Of a stretch of 64,000 nucleotides of DNA, positions 34,829 to 44,683 are shown one piece after another (position 1 is the first letter of the stretch; each line of letters starts with the position of its first letter). The notes beneath the pieces are model-generated. The model was given only the letters and a program-made list of their open reading frames with translations. It was not told where the DNA came from and did no database searches. Origin of the DNA: Thermococcus gammatolerans EJ3 (lineage in GTDB: Archaea; Methanobacteriota_B; Thermococci; Thermococcales; Thermococcaceae); the NCBI RefSeq assembly GCF_000022365.1, contig NC_012804.1:1674001-1738000 (forward strand), in the 5' to 3' direction. The translations under genes and the position numbers were made by a program.

Positions 34829-36706
34829 ATGGACGCCCTTGAAAAGCTTAGGGAACTCCTTCCAGAGGAGCAGTTTGAGAAGGTTAAGGCAATCGACAAC
34901 CCCGAGCTTCACGCTTTTTTGGCGGAGTGGATTGAGTGGCTCGAGCCGGGCAAGGTTTTCGTCTGCACCGACAGCGAAGAGGACGAGCAGTACGTCCGCT
35001 GGAAGGCCCTCTACTACGGCGAGGAGAAGATGCTCGAAACGCCAAACCACACCGTCCACTACGACAACTACTACGACCAGGCGAGGGACAAGGCCAACAC
35101 CAAGCTCCTCGTCCCCGGCGGAAAGGAGATTCCCTTCCTCAACACCAAGGACCGCGACGAGGGGCTGAAGGAGATTAAGGAGCTCATGAAGGGTGTCATG
35201 AAGGGCAAGGAGCTGTTCATCTGCTTCTTCGTTCTCGGGCCGAAGAACTCGATATTCACGATTCCAGCCGTCCAGCTCACCGACTCGGCCTACGTAGCCC
35301 ATTCCGAGTTCATACTCTACAGAAAGGGCTACGAGGAGTTCAAACGCCTCGGAAGGAACGCGAAGTTCTTCCGCTTCGTCCACAGCGCCGGAGAGCTCGA
35401 CGAGAGAAAGACCAGCAAGAACCTCGACAAGAGGAGGATTTACATCGACCTTGTGGACGACACCGTTTACTCCGTCAACACCCAGTACGGTGGCAACACC
35501 ATCGGCCTGAAGAAGCTCGCCTTCAGGCTCACCATCCAGAAGGCAGTTAAAGAGGGCTGGCTCAGCGAGCACATGTTCCTGATGAGGGTCAACGGTCCGA
35601 ACGGCAGGAAGACCTACTTCACAGGTGCATATCCAAGCATGTGCGGAAAAACTTCCACCGCCATGATTCCCTGGGAGAACATAGTCGGAGACGACCTCAC
35701 GTTTATCCTTCCGGTCAACGGCGTAGCGCGTGGTGCCAACGTCGAGAAAGGTGTTTTTGGCATAATCCAGGGCGTTAATCCAGAGGACGACCCGATAATC
35801 TGGAAGGTCCTCCACTCTCCGGTCGAGATAATCTTCTCCAACGTCCTCGTCAAGGACGGAAAGCCCTACTGGAACGAGATGGGCATCGAGATTCCTGACG
35901 AAGGAGAAAACCACAGCGGAAAGTGGTGGCGCGGGAAGAAGGACAAAGAAGGAAACGAGATACCGCCGAGTCACAAGAACGCGCGCTTCACGGTTTCGCT
36001 TGAGCACTTCCCGAACGTGGATTTGGAAGCCCTCGAGAACCCGTGCGGTGTGGAAGTCGGCGGAATGATTTTCGGTGGCAGGGATAAGGACACCTGGCCC
36101 CCGGTGAGGGAAGCCTTTGACTGGAAGCACGGTGTTATAACGATGGGCGCCTCGCTTGAGAGCGAGACGACGGCGGCGACCCTCGGAAAGGAAGGCGTTA
36201 GGGCCTTCAACCCGATGGCCATACTCGACTTTATGAGCGTCCCGCTCGGTGAGTACATCGAGAACTACCTGAGGTTCGGCGAGAAGCTGAGGAAAACGCC
36301 GAAGATATTCGCCGTCAACTACTTCCTCCGCGACGAGAACGGCAAGTGGCTCAACCACAAGCTCGATAAAGCGGTATGGCTCAAGTGGATGGAGCTTCGC
36401 GTTCACGGCGACGTCGATGCCATCGAGACGCCGATAGGCTACATTCCGAAGTACGAGGATTTGGCAAGGCTCTTCAAGGAGGTTCTCAACAAGGAGTACA
36501 GCAGAGAAGACTACGAGAAGCAGTTCACGATAAGGGTTCCAGAACTCCTCGCGAAGATTGAGCGCATAGAGAAAATCTACCGCGAGAAAGTGAAGGAAGT
36601 TCCAGAGGAGCTCTTCCAGGTTCTTGAGGAAGAGCGCAGGAGGCTCCTCGAGGCCAGAGAGAAGTACGGGGACTACATCAGCCCGTTCGCATTTGAAAGC
36701 GACTGA
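34829..36706 (+). CDS. pckG: Phosphoenolpyruvate carboxykinase (GTP)
   Basis: 625 residues. Kinase P-loop YPSMCGKTSTAMIPW (the reactive Cys of GTP-type enzymes is present), substrate loop and metal ligands in the central region, FGGRDKDTWPPVREAFDWKHGV, and NYFLRDENGKWLNHKLDKAVWL near the C-terminus. It makes PEP from oxaloacetate for gluconeogenesis, or the reverse. ATG at 34829 follows GAAGGAGG; the frame opens earlier, at a TTG at 34736, inside the promoter. Neighbours are the short mutase-like gene and glgP, both under TGM motifs. Confidence 0.97.
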   Translation: MDALEKLRELLPEEQFEKVKAIDNPELHAFLAEWIEWLEPGKVFVCTDSEEDEQYVRWKALYYGEEKMLETPNHTVHYDNYYDQARDKANTKLLVPGGKEIPFLNTKDRDEGLKEIKELMKGVMKGKELFICFFVLGPKNSIFTIPAVQLTDSAYVAHSEFILYRKGYEEFKRLGRNAKFFRFVHSAGELDERKTSKNLDKRRIYIDLVDDTVYSVNTQYGGNTIGLKKLAFRLTIQKAVKEGWLSEHMFLMRVNGPNGRKTYFTGAYPSMCGKTSTAMIPWENIVGDDLTFILPVNGVARGANVEKGVFGIIQGVNPEDDPIIWKVLHSPVEIIFSNVLVKDGKPYWNEMGIEIPDEGENHSGKWWRGKKDKEGNEIPPSHKNARFTVSLEHFPNVDLEALENPCGVEVGGMIFGGRDKDTWPPVREAFDWKHGVITMGASLESETTAATLGKEGVRAFNPMAILDFMSVPLGEYIENYLRFGEKLRKTPKIFAVNYFLRDENGKWLNHKLDKAVWLKWMELRVHGDVDAIETPIGYIPKYEDLARLFKEVLNKEYSREDYEKQFTIRVPELLAKIERIEKIYREKVKEVPEELFQVLEEERRRLLEAREKYGDYISPFAFESD

Positions 36707-36776
36707 GTTCTCTTTTCTCCTAATTTATTTTCGTCATCTGCCGAGCGGCAGGGTTTTAAAGGTCGGGACAGCTTAG

Positions 36777-36793
36777 TATCACTAAGGATGATA
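36777..36793 (+). promoter_or_regulatory. TGM operator downstream of the glgP TATA box
   Basis: TATCAC-TAAGG-ATGATA, 11 of 12 matches to TATCAC-N5-GTGATA. It starts about 17 nt after GGTTTTAAAGG (TATA, about 36,752-36,762) and ends 13 nt before the start codon, so it spans the expected transcription start. This placement fits repression of glucan breakdown by Tgr. Confidence 0.72.
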
Positions 36794-36806
36794 CACGGTG
36801 GTTGCC

Positions 36807-39287
36807 ATGACCTATAGCGTTGAGGATGCAATAAGGGAAAAACTCCCATACCCGCTCGGAGAACTCGTCGATCTTGCCTATAACTACTGGTGGAGCTGGA
36901 ACAGAAGGGCCACCAAGCTCTGGGAGTACATAGACCCGGAGCACTGGCGGAGTTATAAGAACCCTGTTAAACTGCTTTTTGACACTCCAGAAGAGCGATT
37001 CAGGGAGCTCGTGAAGGATGATGACTTCATGAACCTCTACGAGCTCGTTATTGATCAGTTTCAGGCCTACATGAACCCCAGCTCGACTTGGTTCTCGACG
37101 AACTACCCCAAGTGGGACAAGCCGATCGTCTACCTCTGTATGGAGTACGGCATAAGCAAGAGCCTTCCGATCTATTCCGGCGGCCTCGGAATCTTAGCTG
37201 GAGACCACGTAAAAACGGCCAGCGACCTTGGGTTGCCCTTCATAGCCGTAGGCCTTCTCTACAAGCACGGCTACTTTAGGCAGGAGATAGACGAGAACGG
37301 CAACCAGATCGAAGTCTTTCCGGAGTACAGGCCGGAGGAGATGCCGATCAAGCCAGTCCTTGACAGGAACGGCGAAAGGCTCCTCATAGAGGTCCCCTTA
37401 GAAGATAGAACAGTTTACGCAAGGGCCTTTGAGGTTCGGGTCGGCAGGGTGAAGATTTACCTCCTCGACACGGACGTTCCCGAGAACAGCCCGGACGACA
37501 GGACGATATGCGATTATCTCTACAACGCCGAGATGGACAAGAGGATAAAGCAGGAGATACTCCTCGGCATCGGCGGGATGAGGCTCCTGAGAGCATTGGG
37601 AATAGAGCCTGGTGTCGTCCACCTCAACGAGGGACATCCTGCCTTCGCGAACCTCCAGAGGATTGCATGGCTTATGGATGAGGGCCTCACCTTCACCGAG
37701 GCGCTGAGCGTCGTCAGGGGGACGACGGTCTTCACAACCCACACGCCCGTCCCTGCAGGCCACGACAAATTCCCGATTGAAGAGGTCCGAAAACGGCTCG
37801 CCAGGTTCCTTGAAGGTAGAGAAGAACTCCTCGAACTCGGTAGAGAAGGGGATCATCTCAACATGACCCTCCTCGCAATAAGAACGTCGAGCTACGTGAA
37901 CGGCGTCAGCAAGCTGCATGCGGAGGTCAGCAAGAGGATGTGGCAGGGGCTCTGGCCGGGGGTTCCGCTCAACGAGATACCGATCGAGGGCATAACCAAC
38001 GGAGTTCACACCATGACATGGGTACATAACGAGATGAGGAAGCTCTTTGACCGCTACATCGGCAAGGTCTGGCGCGAACACACGAACATTGAGGGAATAT
38101 GGTACGCGGTTGAAAGAATACCAGATGAAGAGCTCTGGGAAGCCCACCTTGAGGCCAAGAGGCAGTTCATCGAGCTACTCAGGAGAAAAGCGATCGAAAG
38201 GAACCAGCGGCTCGGCATAGATGACCCAATACCGGCTATGGACGAGAACGCCCTGATAATAGGTTTCGCGAGGCGCTTCGCCACTTATAAACGCGCCACC
38301 CTGATACTCAGTGATCTTGAGAGGCTGAAGCGCATACTCAACGATCCGGAGAGGCCGGTCTACATAGTCTTCGGCGGAAAGGCCCACCCAATGGATGAGG
38401 GCGGTAAGGCCTTTCTCCGGAGGGTTTACGAGGTCAGTAAAATGCCAGAATTTCGGGGGAAGATCTTCATTATTGAGAACTACGACATGGGTAGCGCGAG
38501 GCTCATGGTCGCCGGCGTTGACGTCTGGCTTAACAACCCGCGCAGGCCCCTAGAAGCCAGCGGAACGAGCGGAATGAAGGCCGGTCTTAACGGTGTTCTG
38601 AACCTGAGCATCTACGACGGCTGGTGGGTTGAAGGCTACAACGGAAAGAACGGCTGGGTCATCGGTGAGGAAAGCACTGAGCCAGAAACCGAGGAAGACG
38701 ACCCAAAGGACGCCGAAAGCCTCTACCGCATCCTTGAGGATGAGGTAATACCAACCTACTACTCCAACCGTTCCAGGTGGATCTACATGATGAAGGAGAG
38801 CATAAAGAGCATAGCCCCCCGCTTCAGCACCCACAGGATGGTGAAGGAGTACATGGACCGCTTTTACTCCAAGGCCATGAGCAACTACATATGGCTCACA
38901 AGGGACAACTACAGAGGCGCCAGAGAAATAGCCGCGTGGAAGGAACGAGTGATGAAGGCATGGGACAACGTTGAAATAAGGGACGCAAGTGTGGAGGGGG
39001 ACAACTTGAGGGTCAGGGTTTACCTCGACGGCCTCTCCCCCGAGGATGTGAAGGTCGAGCTCTACTATGGAGTCAGGGCTAGGGGTTATGAGATCGAAAA
39101 GCCCCACATCGTTGAGCTGAGGCATCCAACGAGAGAGGGTGATGAGTGGGTCTACACCTACGAGGGAAGTGCCCTGAGGCACCTCGGGGATCCCTGCTGG
39201 CACTACGCCATCCGCGTGCACCCCCACCACGAGAAGTTGCCCCACAGGTTCCTGCTTGGCCTCGTGAAGTGGAGAGGCCTTGATTGA
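36807..39287 (+). CDS. glgP: Alpha-glucan (maltodextrin/glycogen) phosphorylase
   Basis: 826 residues, the archaeal GT35 length. Motifs: CMEYGISKSLPIYSGGLGILAGDH (in part, about 115-135), VVHLNEGHPAFANLQR, TTHTPVPAGHDKF, GFARRFATYKRA, and the PLP-binding stretch EASGTSGMKAGLNGVLN (about 577-593). It releases glucose 1-phosphate from alpha-1,4 glucans in the cytoplasm. The C-terminal ~100 residues are a beta-rich extension. Start ATG at 36807 with GGTGG RBS; the GTG at 36798 overlaps it. Downstream of pck but with its own promoter and TGM. Confidence 0.95.
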   Translation: MTYSVEDAIREKLPYPLGELVDLAYNYWWSWNRRATKLWEYIDPEHWRSYKNPVKLLFDTPEERFRELVKDDDFMNLYELVIDQFQAYMNPSSTWFSTNYPKWDKPIVYLCMEYGISKSLPIYSGGLGILAGDHVKTASDLGLPFIAVGLLYKHGYFRQEIDENGNQIEVFPEYRPEEMPIKPVLDRNGERLLIEVPLEDRTVYARAFEVRVGRVKIYLLDTDVPENSPDDRTICDYLYNAEMDKRIKQEILLGIGGMRLLRALGIEPGVVHLNEGHPAFANLQRIAWLMDEGLTFTEALSVVRGTTVFTTHTPVPAGHDKFPIEEVRKRLARFLEGREELLELGREGDHLNMTLLAIRTSSYVNGVSKLHAEVSKRMWQGLWPGVPLNEIPIEGITNGVHTMTWVHNEMRKLFDRYIGKVWREHTNIEGIWYAVERIPDEELWEAHLEAKRQFIELLRRKAIERNQRLGIDDPIPAMDENALIIGFARRFATYKRATLILSDLERLKRILNDPERPVYIVFGGKAHPMDEGGKAFLRRVYEVSKMPEFRGKIFIIENYDMGSARLMVAGVDVWLNNPRRPLEASGTSGMKAGLNGVLNLSIYDGWWVEGYNGKNGWVIGEESTEPETEEDDPKDAESLYRILEDEVIPTYYSNRSRWIYMMKESIKSIAPRFSTHRMVKEYMDRFYSKAMSNYIWLTRDNYRGAREIAAWKERVMKAWDNVEIRDASVEGDNLRVRVYLDGLSPEDVKVELYYGVRARGYEIEKPHIVELRHPTREGDEWVYTYEGSALRHLGDPCWHYAIRVHPHHEKLPHRFLLGLVKWRGLD

Positions 39288-39446
39288 GGAAGTCACCTGG
39301 GTTACTATTTTACCTTTTTATCCGCTTTGTGGGCATTGCTTTGTTACAAACTGTTTCATTGTGCTGTTCAATTTATGCGATAGGAAAGGCAAGGATTTTA
39401 AGTTCAGATGACCCATAAGTTTGAGAAATTTCCAGGGGGTGTCCTG

Positions 39447-40735
39447 ATGGATCAAATTAAAAAGTGGACCCTGTACCTGATGGTGCTGGTAGCAGGTTTC
39501 GCGACTGGAATAGGGACGATAGGACTGTTCCCACAGATGTGGCTGAAATATGGCATCACGGGACTGGCACTCCACGCGGTGTTCTTGGCCATACTGACTT
39601 ATCTGGCAATCCTCGAGGCGGAGAAGGTCATGAGATCTGGCTACTATTTCACGGAACTGTACACTAAAGTTTCGAGAAAACCGGGGATGATACTGGCGAT
39701 TTTCGCGGTCGGTGTGATGTTTCTCTCCTACTACACCGCTAACACGGGTCTCGTGCTCCTCTCGCCGGTCTTGGGAACTGGAGCCGTCGGTAGGCTCATT
39801 GCAAAACTCATAATGATCGCTTTGACCTTGGTCGTCATAACCCGCGCCAAGGAGAAGACATTCACAATAATGGCCATAGGAGCTTTTATCCTCGTGATCC
39901 TCGTTCCCATTCTGGTACTTCTCCTCAAACCCAGGTTCCCGAGAACGCAATGTTTCTGAGCATAGCCAAGAACATGCTCACTGCCAGAAAACCGATCTCC
40001 CTTGAGATGCTTCGTGCGGCCGCTGAGCGCGCCCTTTACGGCGTCGGCTTGGGTTTTGGATTCTATCTAATGCTCGGTAGTTTCATCAATGAGCGCTTCA
40101 ACCCCAAGCTCATTATTGGAACCGGTGTCTTCATCCAGTTCATAATAGGCCTCCTCTCAACCCTTGCCGTTATCTACGGGGTTACACCGTACAGGCCTGA
40201 GGAGTTCCTTATCTACGCCAACGGGGGAGAAGAGCAGGCAATAACCCTTATGGGGGACCTGCCCGAAATACTCTCAAACCACCCGATGTTGCTTGCTTTT
40301 CTGGGCCTGACCATATTCATGGCCGGACTAACCAGCCTCCTACCCGCGGCCGAGATCGGGGTGCAGATAACGGAATCGCTTATGAAGTTCGGCAGGTCAA
40401 AGGCGGCACTCTACTTCATGGGCATAGTTACTGTCCTGGGAATCCTCGACTCCCCGCCCAACATTGCCGATATGTTCCTCAAGGCCGTTACAACGTCCCT
40501 CCTGCTCACGTCTATCTTCGAAGCGTATCCGATAGTGATCGGCAAGGAAAAACCCGGCGCAATTGACCTAGCCGTTCTCGTGGTATCCGTGACACTCTTC
40601 ATTGCGGGGTTCATAGCGCAGGTGCACCACGACATAAAGCTCGGTGGCATTTACTATGCGTCAGTAGTGCTCGCACTGTTCATCGGTCTGCTCGGAATAA
40701 TGGGAGAAAAGATAGTCCCGCAGGGACCGGAGTGA
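39447..40735 (+). pseudogene. Sodium:neurotransmitter (SNF/LeuT-fold) transporter split by a frameshift
   Basis: Two open frames carry the two halves of one transporter. The first (39447-39959, RBS GGGGGTGTCCTG) has the LeuT-TM1-like FATGIGTIGLFPQMWLKYGITG and helices 1-5. The second (39950-40735, 261 residues) resumes with the TM6-like GVGLGFGFYLMLGSF and continues to the end. The second frame is -1 relative to the first, overlaps it by 10 nt, and its ATG has no RBS. The joined length, about 435 residues, is normal for an archaeal SNF member. It is therefore a frameshifted gene, an assembly error, or a recoding event. The shift lies between roughly 39,900 and 39,950. TATA-like GATTTTAAG lies upstream of 39,408. 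Confidence 0.7.
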
Positions 40736-42451
40736 TCACTTGTGGGCAAAGATCGCCCGGACCTTTCCATCTTTTACCTCATCTATTCTCACGAAGCCGA
40801 AGCGCTCGAACTGGACGATGTCATCAACCTTAACGTCGGCATCGCTTTCAAGGAGCCCCTTTCTGATGATTAGCTCGTCCCCCTCCGGAACCCAGACCTC
40901 GCAGGGCTTGCCCTCAGTGACCCAGTGAACCATCCTCCACCTGTTTTTCTTGGCAGTTTCGTAGTCAACACTGTGGAACCTCGCCTTAATACCGTCCTCG
41001 CCCACCTCAAGGATTTCGACGTTGAAGAGGTCCTTCAGGCGGACGAAGTTCCCCGGCTTGAAGAGCTCCATGTCGTCCCTGGAGACGTAGACAGGCTTTC
41101 CTGGGACGAACTTGAGCCTCCTAACGCCCCTCTCCGGATGGTCTGGATGGAGCGGAATCTCGGCAACGAACTCCTTGGCCCCCTCTATGTACATCGGAAC
41201 CGGGTCAGCGACGAAGAAGTAGCGGTTCGCTATCGGCTCTATTATGCGTCTGTTTATGGCAGCGAGGTTGTCCCAGCTAACTGTGGTGTCACTTCTCTTC
41301 AGACCGACCTCGATGATTAGCTCCCTTATCGCCTCGGGCCTTATTCCACGCCTCCTCAGGGCCCTAATCGTTCCGAGCCTCGGGTCGTCCCAGCCGAGGT
41401 ACTTGCCCTCCTCTATTCCCTTCCTCGTCTTGGACTTGCTTAGGATAACCCCCTCGATGCTCAGCCTGCCGTGATGAACCGTAACCGGGTACTCCCAGCC
41501 GAGATACTCATAAACGTACCTCTGCCTCGTCTCGTTCTCGGCGTGCTCCTGTCCGCGGAAGATGTGAGTGACGCCGAGCTCGTGGTCGTCTATGGCAGAT
41601 GCGAAGTTGTAGAGGGGCCAGACGCGGTACTTGTTGCCAGTCCTCGGGTGGTTGGGGTTGTCTATGATTCTCAGAGCGGGCCAGTCCCTGACAGCGGGAT
41701 TGGGGTGTTTTAGGTCGGTCTTTATTCTGACGACAGCTTCACCCTCCTTGTACTCTCCGTTCAGCATCTTCCTCCAGCGTTCGAGCTGAACCTCAACCGG
41801 CTCGTCCCTGTGCGGGCAGGCTATTCCCTTGTCCCTTAACTCGCGGAACTTCTCAGGCGGGCAGGTACAGACGTAGGCCTTGCCCATCTTTATCAACTTT
41901 TCAGCGTAGTCGTAGTATATCTCAAGCCTGTCGCTCGCTATGTGTATCTCGTCAATCTTGAAGCCGAGCCACTCAAGGTCCTCCTTAATCCACTCGTAGA
42001 AAATCGGCTCCGGCCGTTTTACCTTGGGGTCGGTGTCGTCAAAGCGGAGTATGAACTTGCCGTCGTACATCCTCGCGTACTCGTGGCTCAGAATAGCGGC
42101 CCTCGCGTTTCCAAGGTGGAAGGCACCGTCGGGGTTAGGGGCAAAGCGGGTGACGACCTTTCCCTTCTCCGCCCTGGGAAGCGGGGGAAGGCCCTTCTTC
42201 TCTTCCTTCTTGGCCTTCTTCTCCTCAAAGAATTCGGGGTAAATCTCCCTCAGCTTCGCCTCCTGCTCCTCAAGGGAGAGGGCGTTTACCTTCTCAACTA
42301 TCTCGTTCACGAGCGGGATTATCTCCTTTGCCCTCGGCCTCAGCTCCGGGTTCTCGCCGAGAACCTTACCTATGACCGCCTTTGGGTTTGCCTTACCCTT
42401 GTGGGTGTAGGCGTTGATGAGCGCGTACTTCCAGATCAGCCGCTCTACCAT
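40736..42451 (-). CDS. gltX: Glutamyl-tRNA synthetase (archaeal type)
   Basis: 571 residues. An N-terminal ~100-residue archaeal extension, the class I HIGH variant RFAPNPDGAFHLGNAR (about 100-115), IDDHELGVTHIFRGQEH, KMSKS variant ILSKSKTRKG (about 330), and the beta-barrel anticodon domain of the eukaryote-like GluRS/GlnRS type. Archaeal GluRS charges both tRNA-Glu and tRNA-Gln, the latter then amidated. ATG at 42451 follows GGTGATGTGA. The stop is 1 nt past the convergent transporter gene. Confidence 0.97.
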   Translation of the reverse strand: MVERLIWKYALINAYTHKGKANPKAVIGKVLGENPELRPRAKEIIPLVNEIVEKVNALSLEEQEAKLREIYPEFFEEKKAKKEEKKGLPPLPRAEKGKVVTRFAPNPDGAFHLGNARAAILSHEYARMYDGKFILRFDDTDPKVKRPEPIFYEWIKEDLEWLGFKIDEIHIASDRLEIYYDYAEKLIKMGKAYVCTCPPEKFRELRDKGIACPHRDEPVEVQLERWRKMLNGEYKEGEAVVRIKTDLKHPNPAVRDWPALRIIDNPNHPRTGNKYRVWPLYNFASAIDDHELGVTHIFRGQEHAENETRQRYVYEYLGWEYPVTVHHGRLSIEGVILSKSKTRKGIEEGKYLGWDDPRLGTIRALRRRGIRPEAIRELIIEVGLKRSDTTVSWDNLAAINRRIIEPIANRYFFVADPVPMYIEGAKEFVAEIPLHPDHPERGVRRLKFVPGKPVYVSRDDMELFKPGNFVRLKDLFNVEILEVGEDGIKARFHSVDYETAKKNRWRMVHWVTEGKPCEVWVPEGDELIIRKGLLESDADVKVDDIVQFERFGFVRIDEVKDGKVRAIFAHK

Positions 42452-42510
42452 TCACATCACCGGAAAAAGAAGAGGCGGGGAGGTTATAAAGGTTAAAGTT
42501 AAGGAAAGGA

Positions 42511-43863
42511 TCACTCGGCAAAGGTCAGTATCTTGAGGTTCACCGGCCTTCTGACGACGTTGGCCTTCCTCGCCCCGACGAGGTAGCGGACGTTGTTCTC
42601 GCTGACTATGTCTATGAGCCTCTGAGTGATTATCCCGTTGAAGACTATGGCGTAAATGTTATCCCTGGTAGAGATCGTCGTGAGCAGATCCCTAACAGGA
42701 ATCTCGGCGATGACGTTCATGTTCTCGTCAAGGAGTATGGCCGTCTGCTCCTTCTTAACGCGCTCTATGAACTTCTCGAACTTTTCTATCTCCGGGCTCT
42801 TTGCCTGCTGGATGGGCCGGATTATTTTCTCTTCCCTCGGCTTCTGCTCCACGGGCTGGGGCTTTGGCTCGTGCTTTGGAGCGGGCTTGACCTCCTTGGA
42901 GGGCGCAGTTCTTTCTTTTTCTTTGAGAATCTCGTAGAAGTTCTTGCCCTTGTGGAACATCTCCGTTATGACTTGCTCGGCCGGGATCTTGCTCCTCAGG
43001 GCCTTGACTATCTCCTTCTTGGTGAGCTCTTCAACCTCCTTGCCCTCCGGGGCGCGGGCAACATAGTCCACATCTGCCACCTGGAGGAGCTCCTTGAGGA
43101 TGAGCTCTCCACCCCGGTCGCCGTCGGTGAAGGCGGTAACTATTCTCTCCTTGCTGAGCTTGATTATTGTTTCCGGAATGGATGTGCCTTCAACGGCTAT
43201 CGCGTTCTTTATGCCGTGCTTGAGAAGGTTGAGAACATCCGCTCTGCCCTCGACGACGATGATCGAGTCGGAGAACGGGACGTGCGGACCAGCTGGAAGC
43301 TTCTCAGGGCCATACTCTATAAGCTCCTTAGCACGGACGGCCTTCTTGACCTCTTCGGTGAGCTCCTGGGTCTCTGGAATCTCCTCCTCCATGAGGGTTT
43401 CGAGTATCTCCTTGGCCCTCTCGATGATGTACTTCCTCTTGGTTGCCCTGACGTCCTCGATGCGGAGAACCTTTATGTGGGCCTCGGCCGGGCCCACGCG
43501 GTCGATGGTTTCAAGGGCAGCGGCGAGGATCGCAGTTTCGACCCTGTCAAGGCTCGACGGGACCGTTATCGTTCCGTAGGTCTTTCCTGCCTTTGTGTGA
43601 ACCTCAACGCGAATCCTGCCGATCCTTCCGGTCTTCTGGAGTTCCCTCAGGTCGAGGTCATCCCCGAGAAGGCCTTCGGTTTGTCCAAAAATAGCACCGA
43701 CAACGTCGGGCCTCTCAACGACACCGTTCGCCTCAAATTCTGCGTAGATAATATACTTGGTCGTTCCAAATTCATCCTTGGCTGACATATTACCACCCCT
43801 TATTCTTTCTGCCTTCCTCTTTTCGGACAAAATCTGATGCAGGACGTGCTTCTTCCTCTTCAT
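42511..43863 (-). CDS. dnaG: Archaeal DnaG-type primase (exosome-associated)
   Basis: 450 residues. Helical N-terminal domain, central Toprim domain with SIIVVEGRADVLNLLKHG (Glu) and FTDGDRGG (DxD), and a basic/Pro-rich linker (about 320-350). In archaea DnaG is mainly found with the RNA exosome and has weak primase activity. The ATG at 43863 overlaps the stop of the small Toprim gene (ATGA). A second in-frame start at 43788 (MSAKDEFG) follows a much better RBS, GGGGTGGTAAT, giving 425 residues. Both may be used; the N-terminal 25 residues are very basic. Confidence 0.93.
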   Translation of the reverse strand: MKRKKHVLHQILSEKRKAERIRGGNMSAKDEFGTTKYIIYAEFEANGVVERPDVVGAIFGQTEGLLGDDLDLRELQKTGRIGRIRVEVHTKAGKTYGTITVPSSLDRVETAILAAALETIDRVGPAEAHIKVLRIEDVRATKRKYIIERAKEILETLMEEEIPETQELTEEVKKAVRAKELIEYGPEKLPAGPHVPFSDSIIVVEGRADVLNLLKHGIKNAIAVEGTSIPETIIKLSKERIVTAFTDGDRGGELILKELLQVADVDYVARAPEGKEVEELTKKEIVKALRSKIPAEQVITEMFHKGKNFYEILKEKERTAPSKEVKPAPKHEPKPQPVEQKPREEKIIRPIQQAKSPEIEKFEKFIERVKKEQTAILLDENMNVIAEIPVRDLLTTISTRDNIYAIVFNGIITQRLIDIVSENNVRYLVGARKANVVRRPVNLKILTFAE

Positions 43864-44261
43864 TGAAACCCCTCCAACTGGGGGTCAGAAACGGAGACGA
43901 CCTTCATGTAGAGACCGTAAAGCTCCTCAACGCCTTTGATGTCCTTCTTTGCTATGCGCTTGAGTTCCCTTCTCGTCTCAACGTCCACCCGACACGGGTA
44001 GCCCTCGAGATAGGAAACAAGCTTTTTTGCGAGCTCTTCACCCTTCCTGTCGAAGTCAGTAAGGATCATGACCTCCCGGTAACGTGAGGCGATGAGAGCG
44101 ATTTCGGCAAGCGGTAAGCGTGATAGCCTTATTATCTCCGCTCTGACCCCCAGATTCCTCAGAGCCACCTCGTCTCGCAGGCCCTCCACGATGAGGGCAC
44201 CTTCAAACTCTCGCAGTTTCTCTATAAGCTCCAGGAATCTTTTATAGTTTTCGGCGTACAT
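43860..44261 (-). CDS. Small Toprim-domain protein
   Basis: 133 residues. GALIVEGLRDEVALRNLG carries the catalytic Glu, and VMILTDFDRKGEELAKKL gives the DxD of a Toprim fold (about 28-110). Little else is present, so it resembles RNase M5/OLD-type isolated Toprim nucleases. Start ATG at 44261 follows GAGGGCGTT; an in-frame TTG six codons earlier is possible. It overlaps dnaG by 4 nt, so both Toprim proteins are made from one message; a link to RNA processing or replication is inferred. Confidence 0.8.
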   Translation of the reverse strand: MYAENYKRFLELIEKLREFEGALIVEGLRDEVALRNLGVRAEIIRLSRLPLAEIALIASRYREVMILTDFDRKGEELAKKLVSYLEGYPCRVDVETRRELKRIAKKDIKGVEELYGLYMKVVSVSDPQLEGFQ

Positions 44262-44306
44262 AACGCCCTCGCTCACCAATACTTCGTGAAGTTAAAAGCT
44301 TTTGGG

Positions 44307-44645
44307 TCACGGTCTCAGCAAGAGCCAGAGGCGGTAGCTGCTTCTCCTGCCGAGTAAAATCGCAATCATTGGACCGATTACAAGTAGCGAAATTAGCGCA
44401 TTGCTTCCAATCTTGGAGTCCCTGAATACAGTCACGCCAAGAACAATGGCTAGCACAAAGCCGGCCAAGAACCCGATGAGGCCGTACGGGAGTGGACCAC
44501 CTAGGGCTGGTTTGATGGAAATCACGTAAAGAAGCCCCGCCATTAACAGGACTATTCCGGGCAATGTGAGGTCACCGGTGATGGCGTAGATGAAGAGGGC
44601 AGACACAACAACGGCCAAAGCAGGACCCACGTTTCTCATACCCAT
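44307..44645 (-). CDS. Small membrane protein, unknown function
   Basis: 112 residues with four predicted membrane helices (about 8-24, 28-45, 52-74, 82-98) and a basic, Arg-rich C-terminus (RRSSYRLWLLLRP). No recognised family. It lies 45 nt upstream of the Toprim-dnaG pair on the same strand and may be co-transcribed. RBS is weak; ATG at 44645 or 44639. Confidence 0.6.
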   Translation of the reverse strand: MGMRNVGPALAVVVSALFIYAITGDLTLPGIVLLMAGLLYVISIKPALGGPLPYGLIGFLAGFVLAIVLGVTVFRDSKIGSNALISLLVIGPMIAILLGRRSSYRLWLLLRP

Positions 44646-44683
44646 CGTACAAAGAATCGGCGTCAGGTTACAAAACCTTTTCG

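Noticed and set aside
34769-36406. 545-codon open frame antisense to pck
   Set aside because: No RBS, Val/Leu-rich shadow composition, and it lies entirely opposite a well-supported gene; caused by high-GC codon bias.
39950-40735. The second SNF half as an independent gene
   Set aside because: No RBS, begins mid-protein between helices, and lacks the substrate-site helix TM1; better explained as the C-terminal half of the upstream frame.
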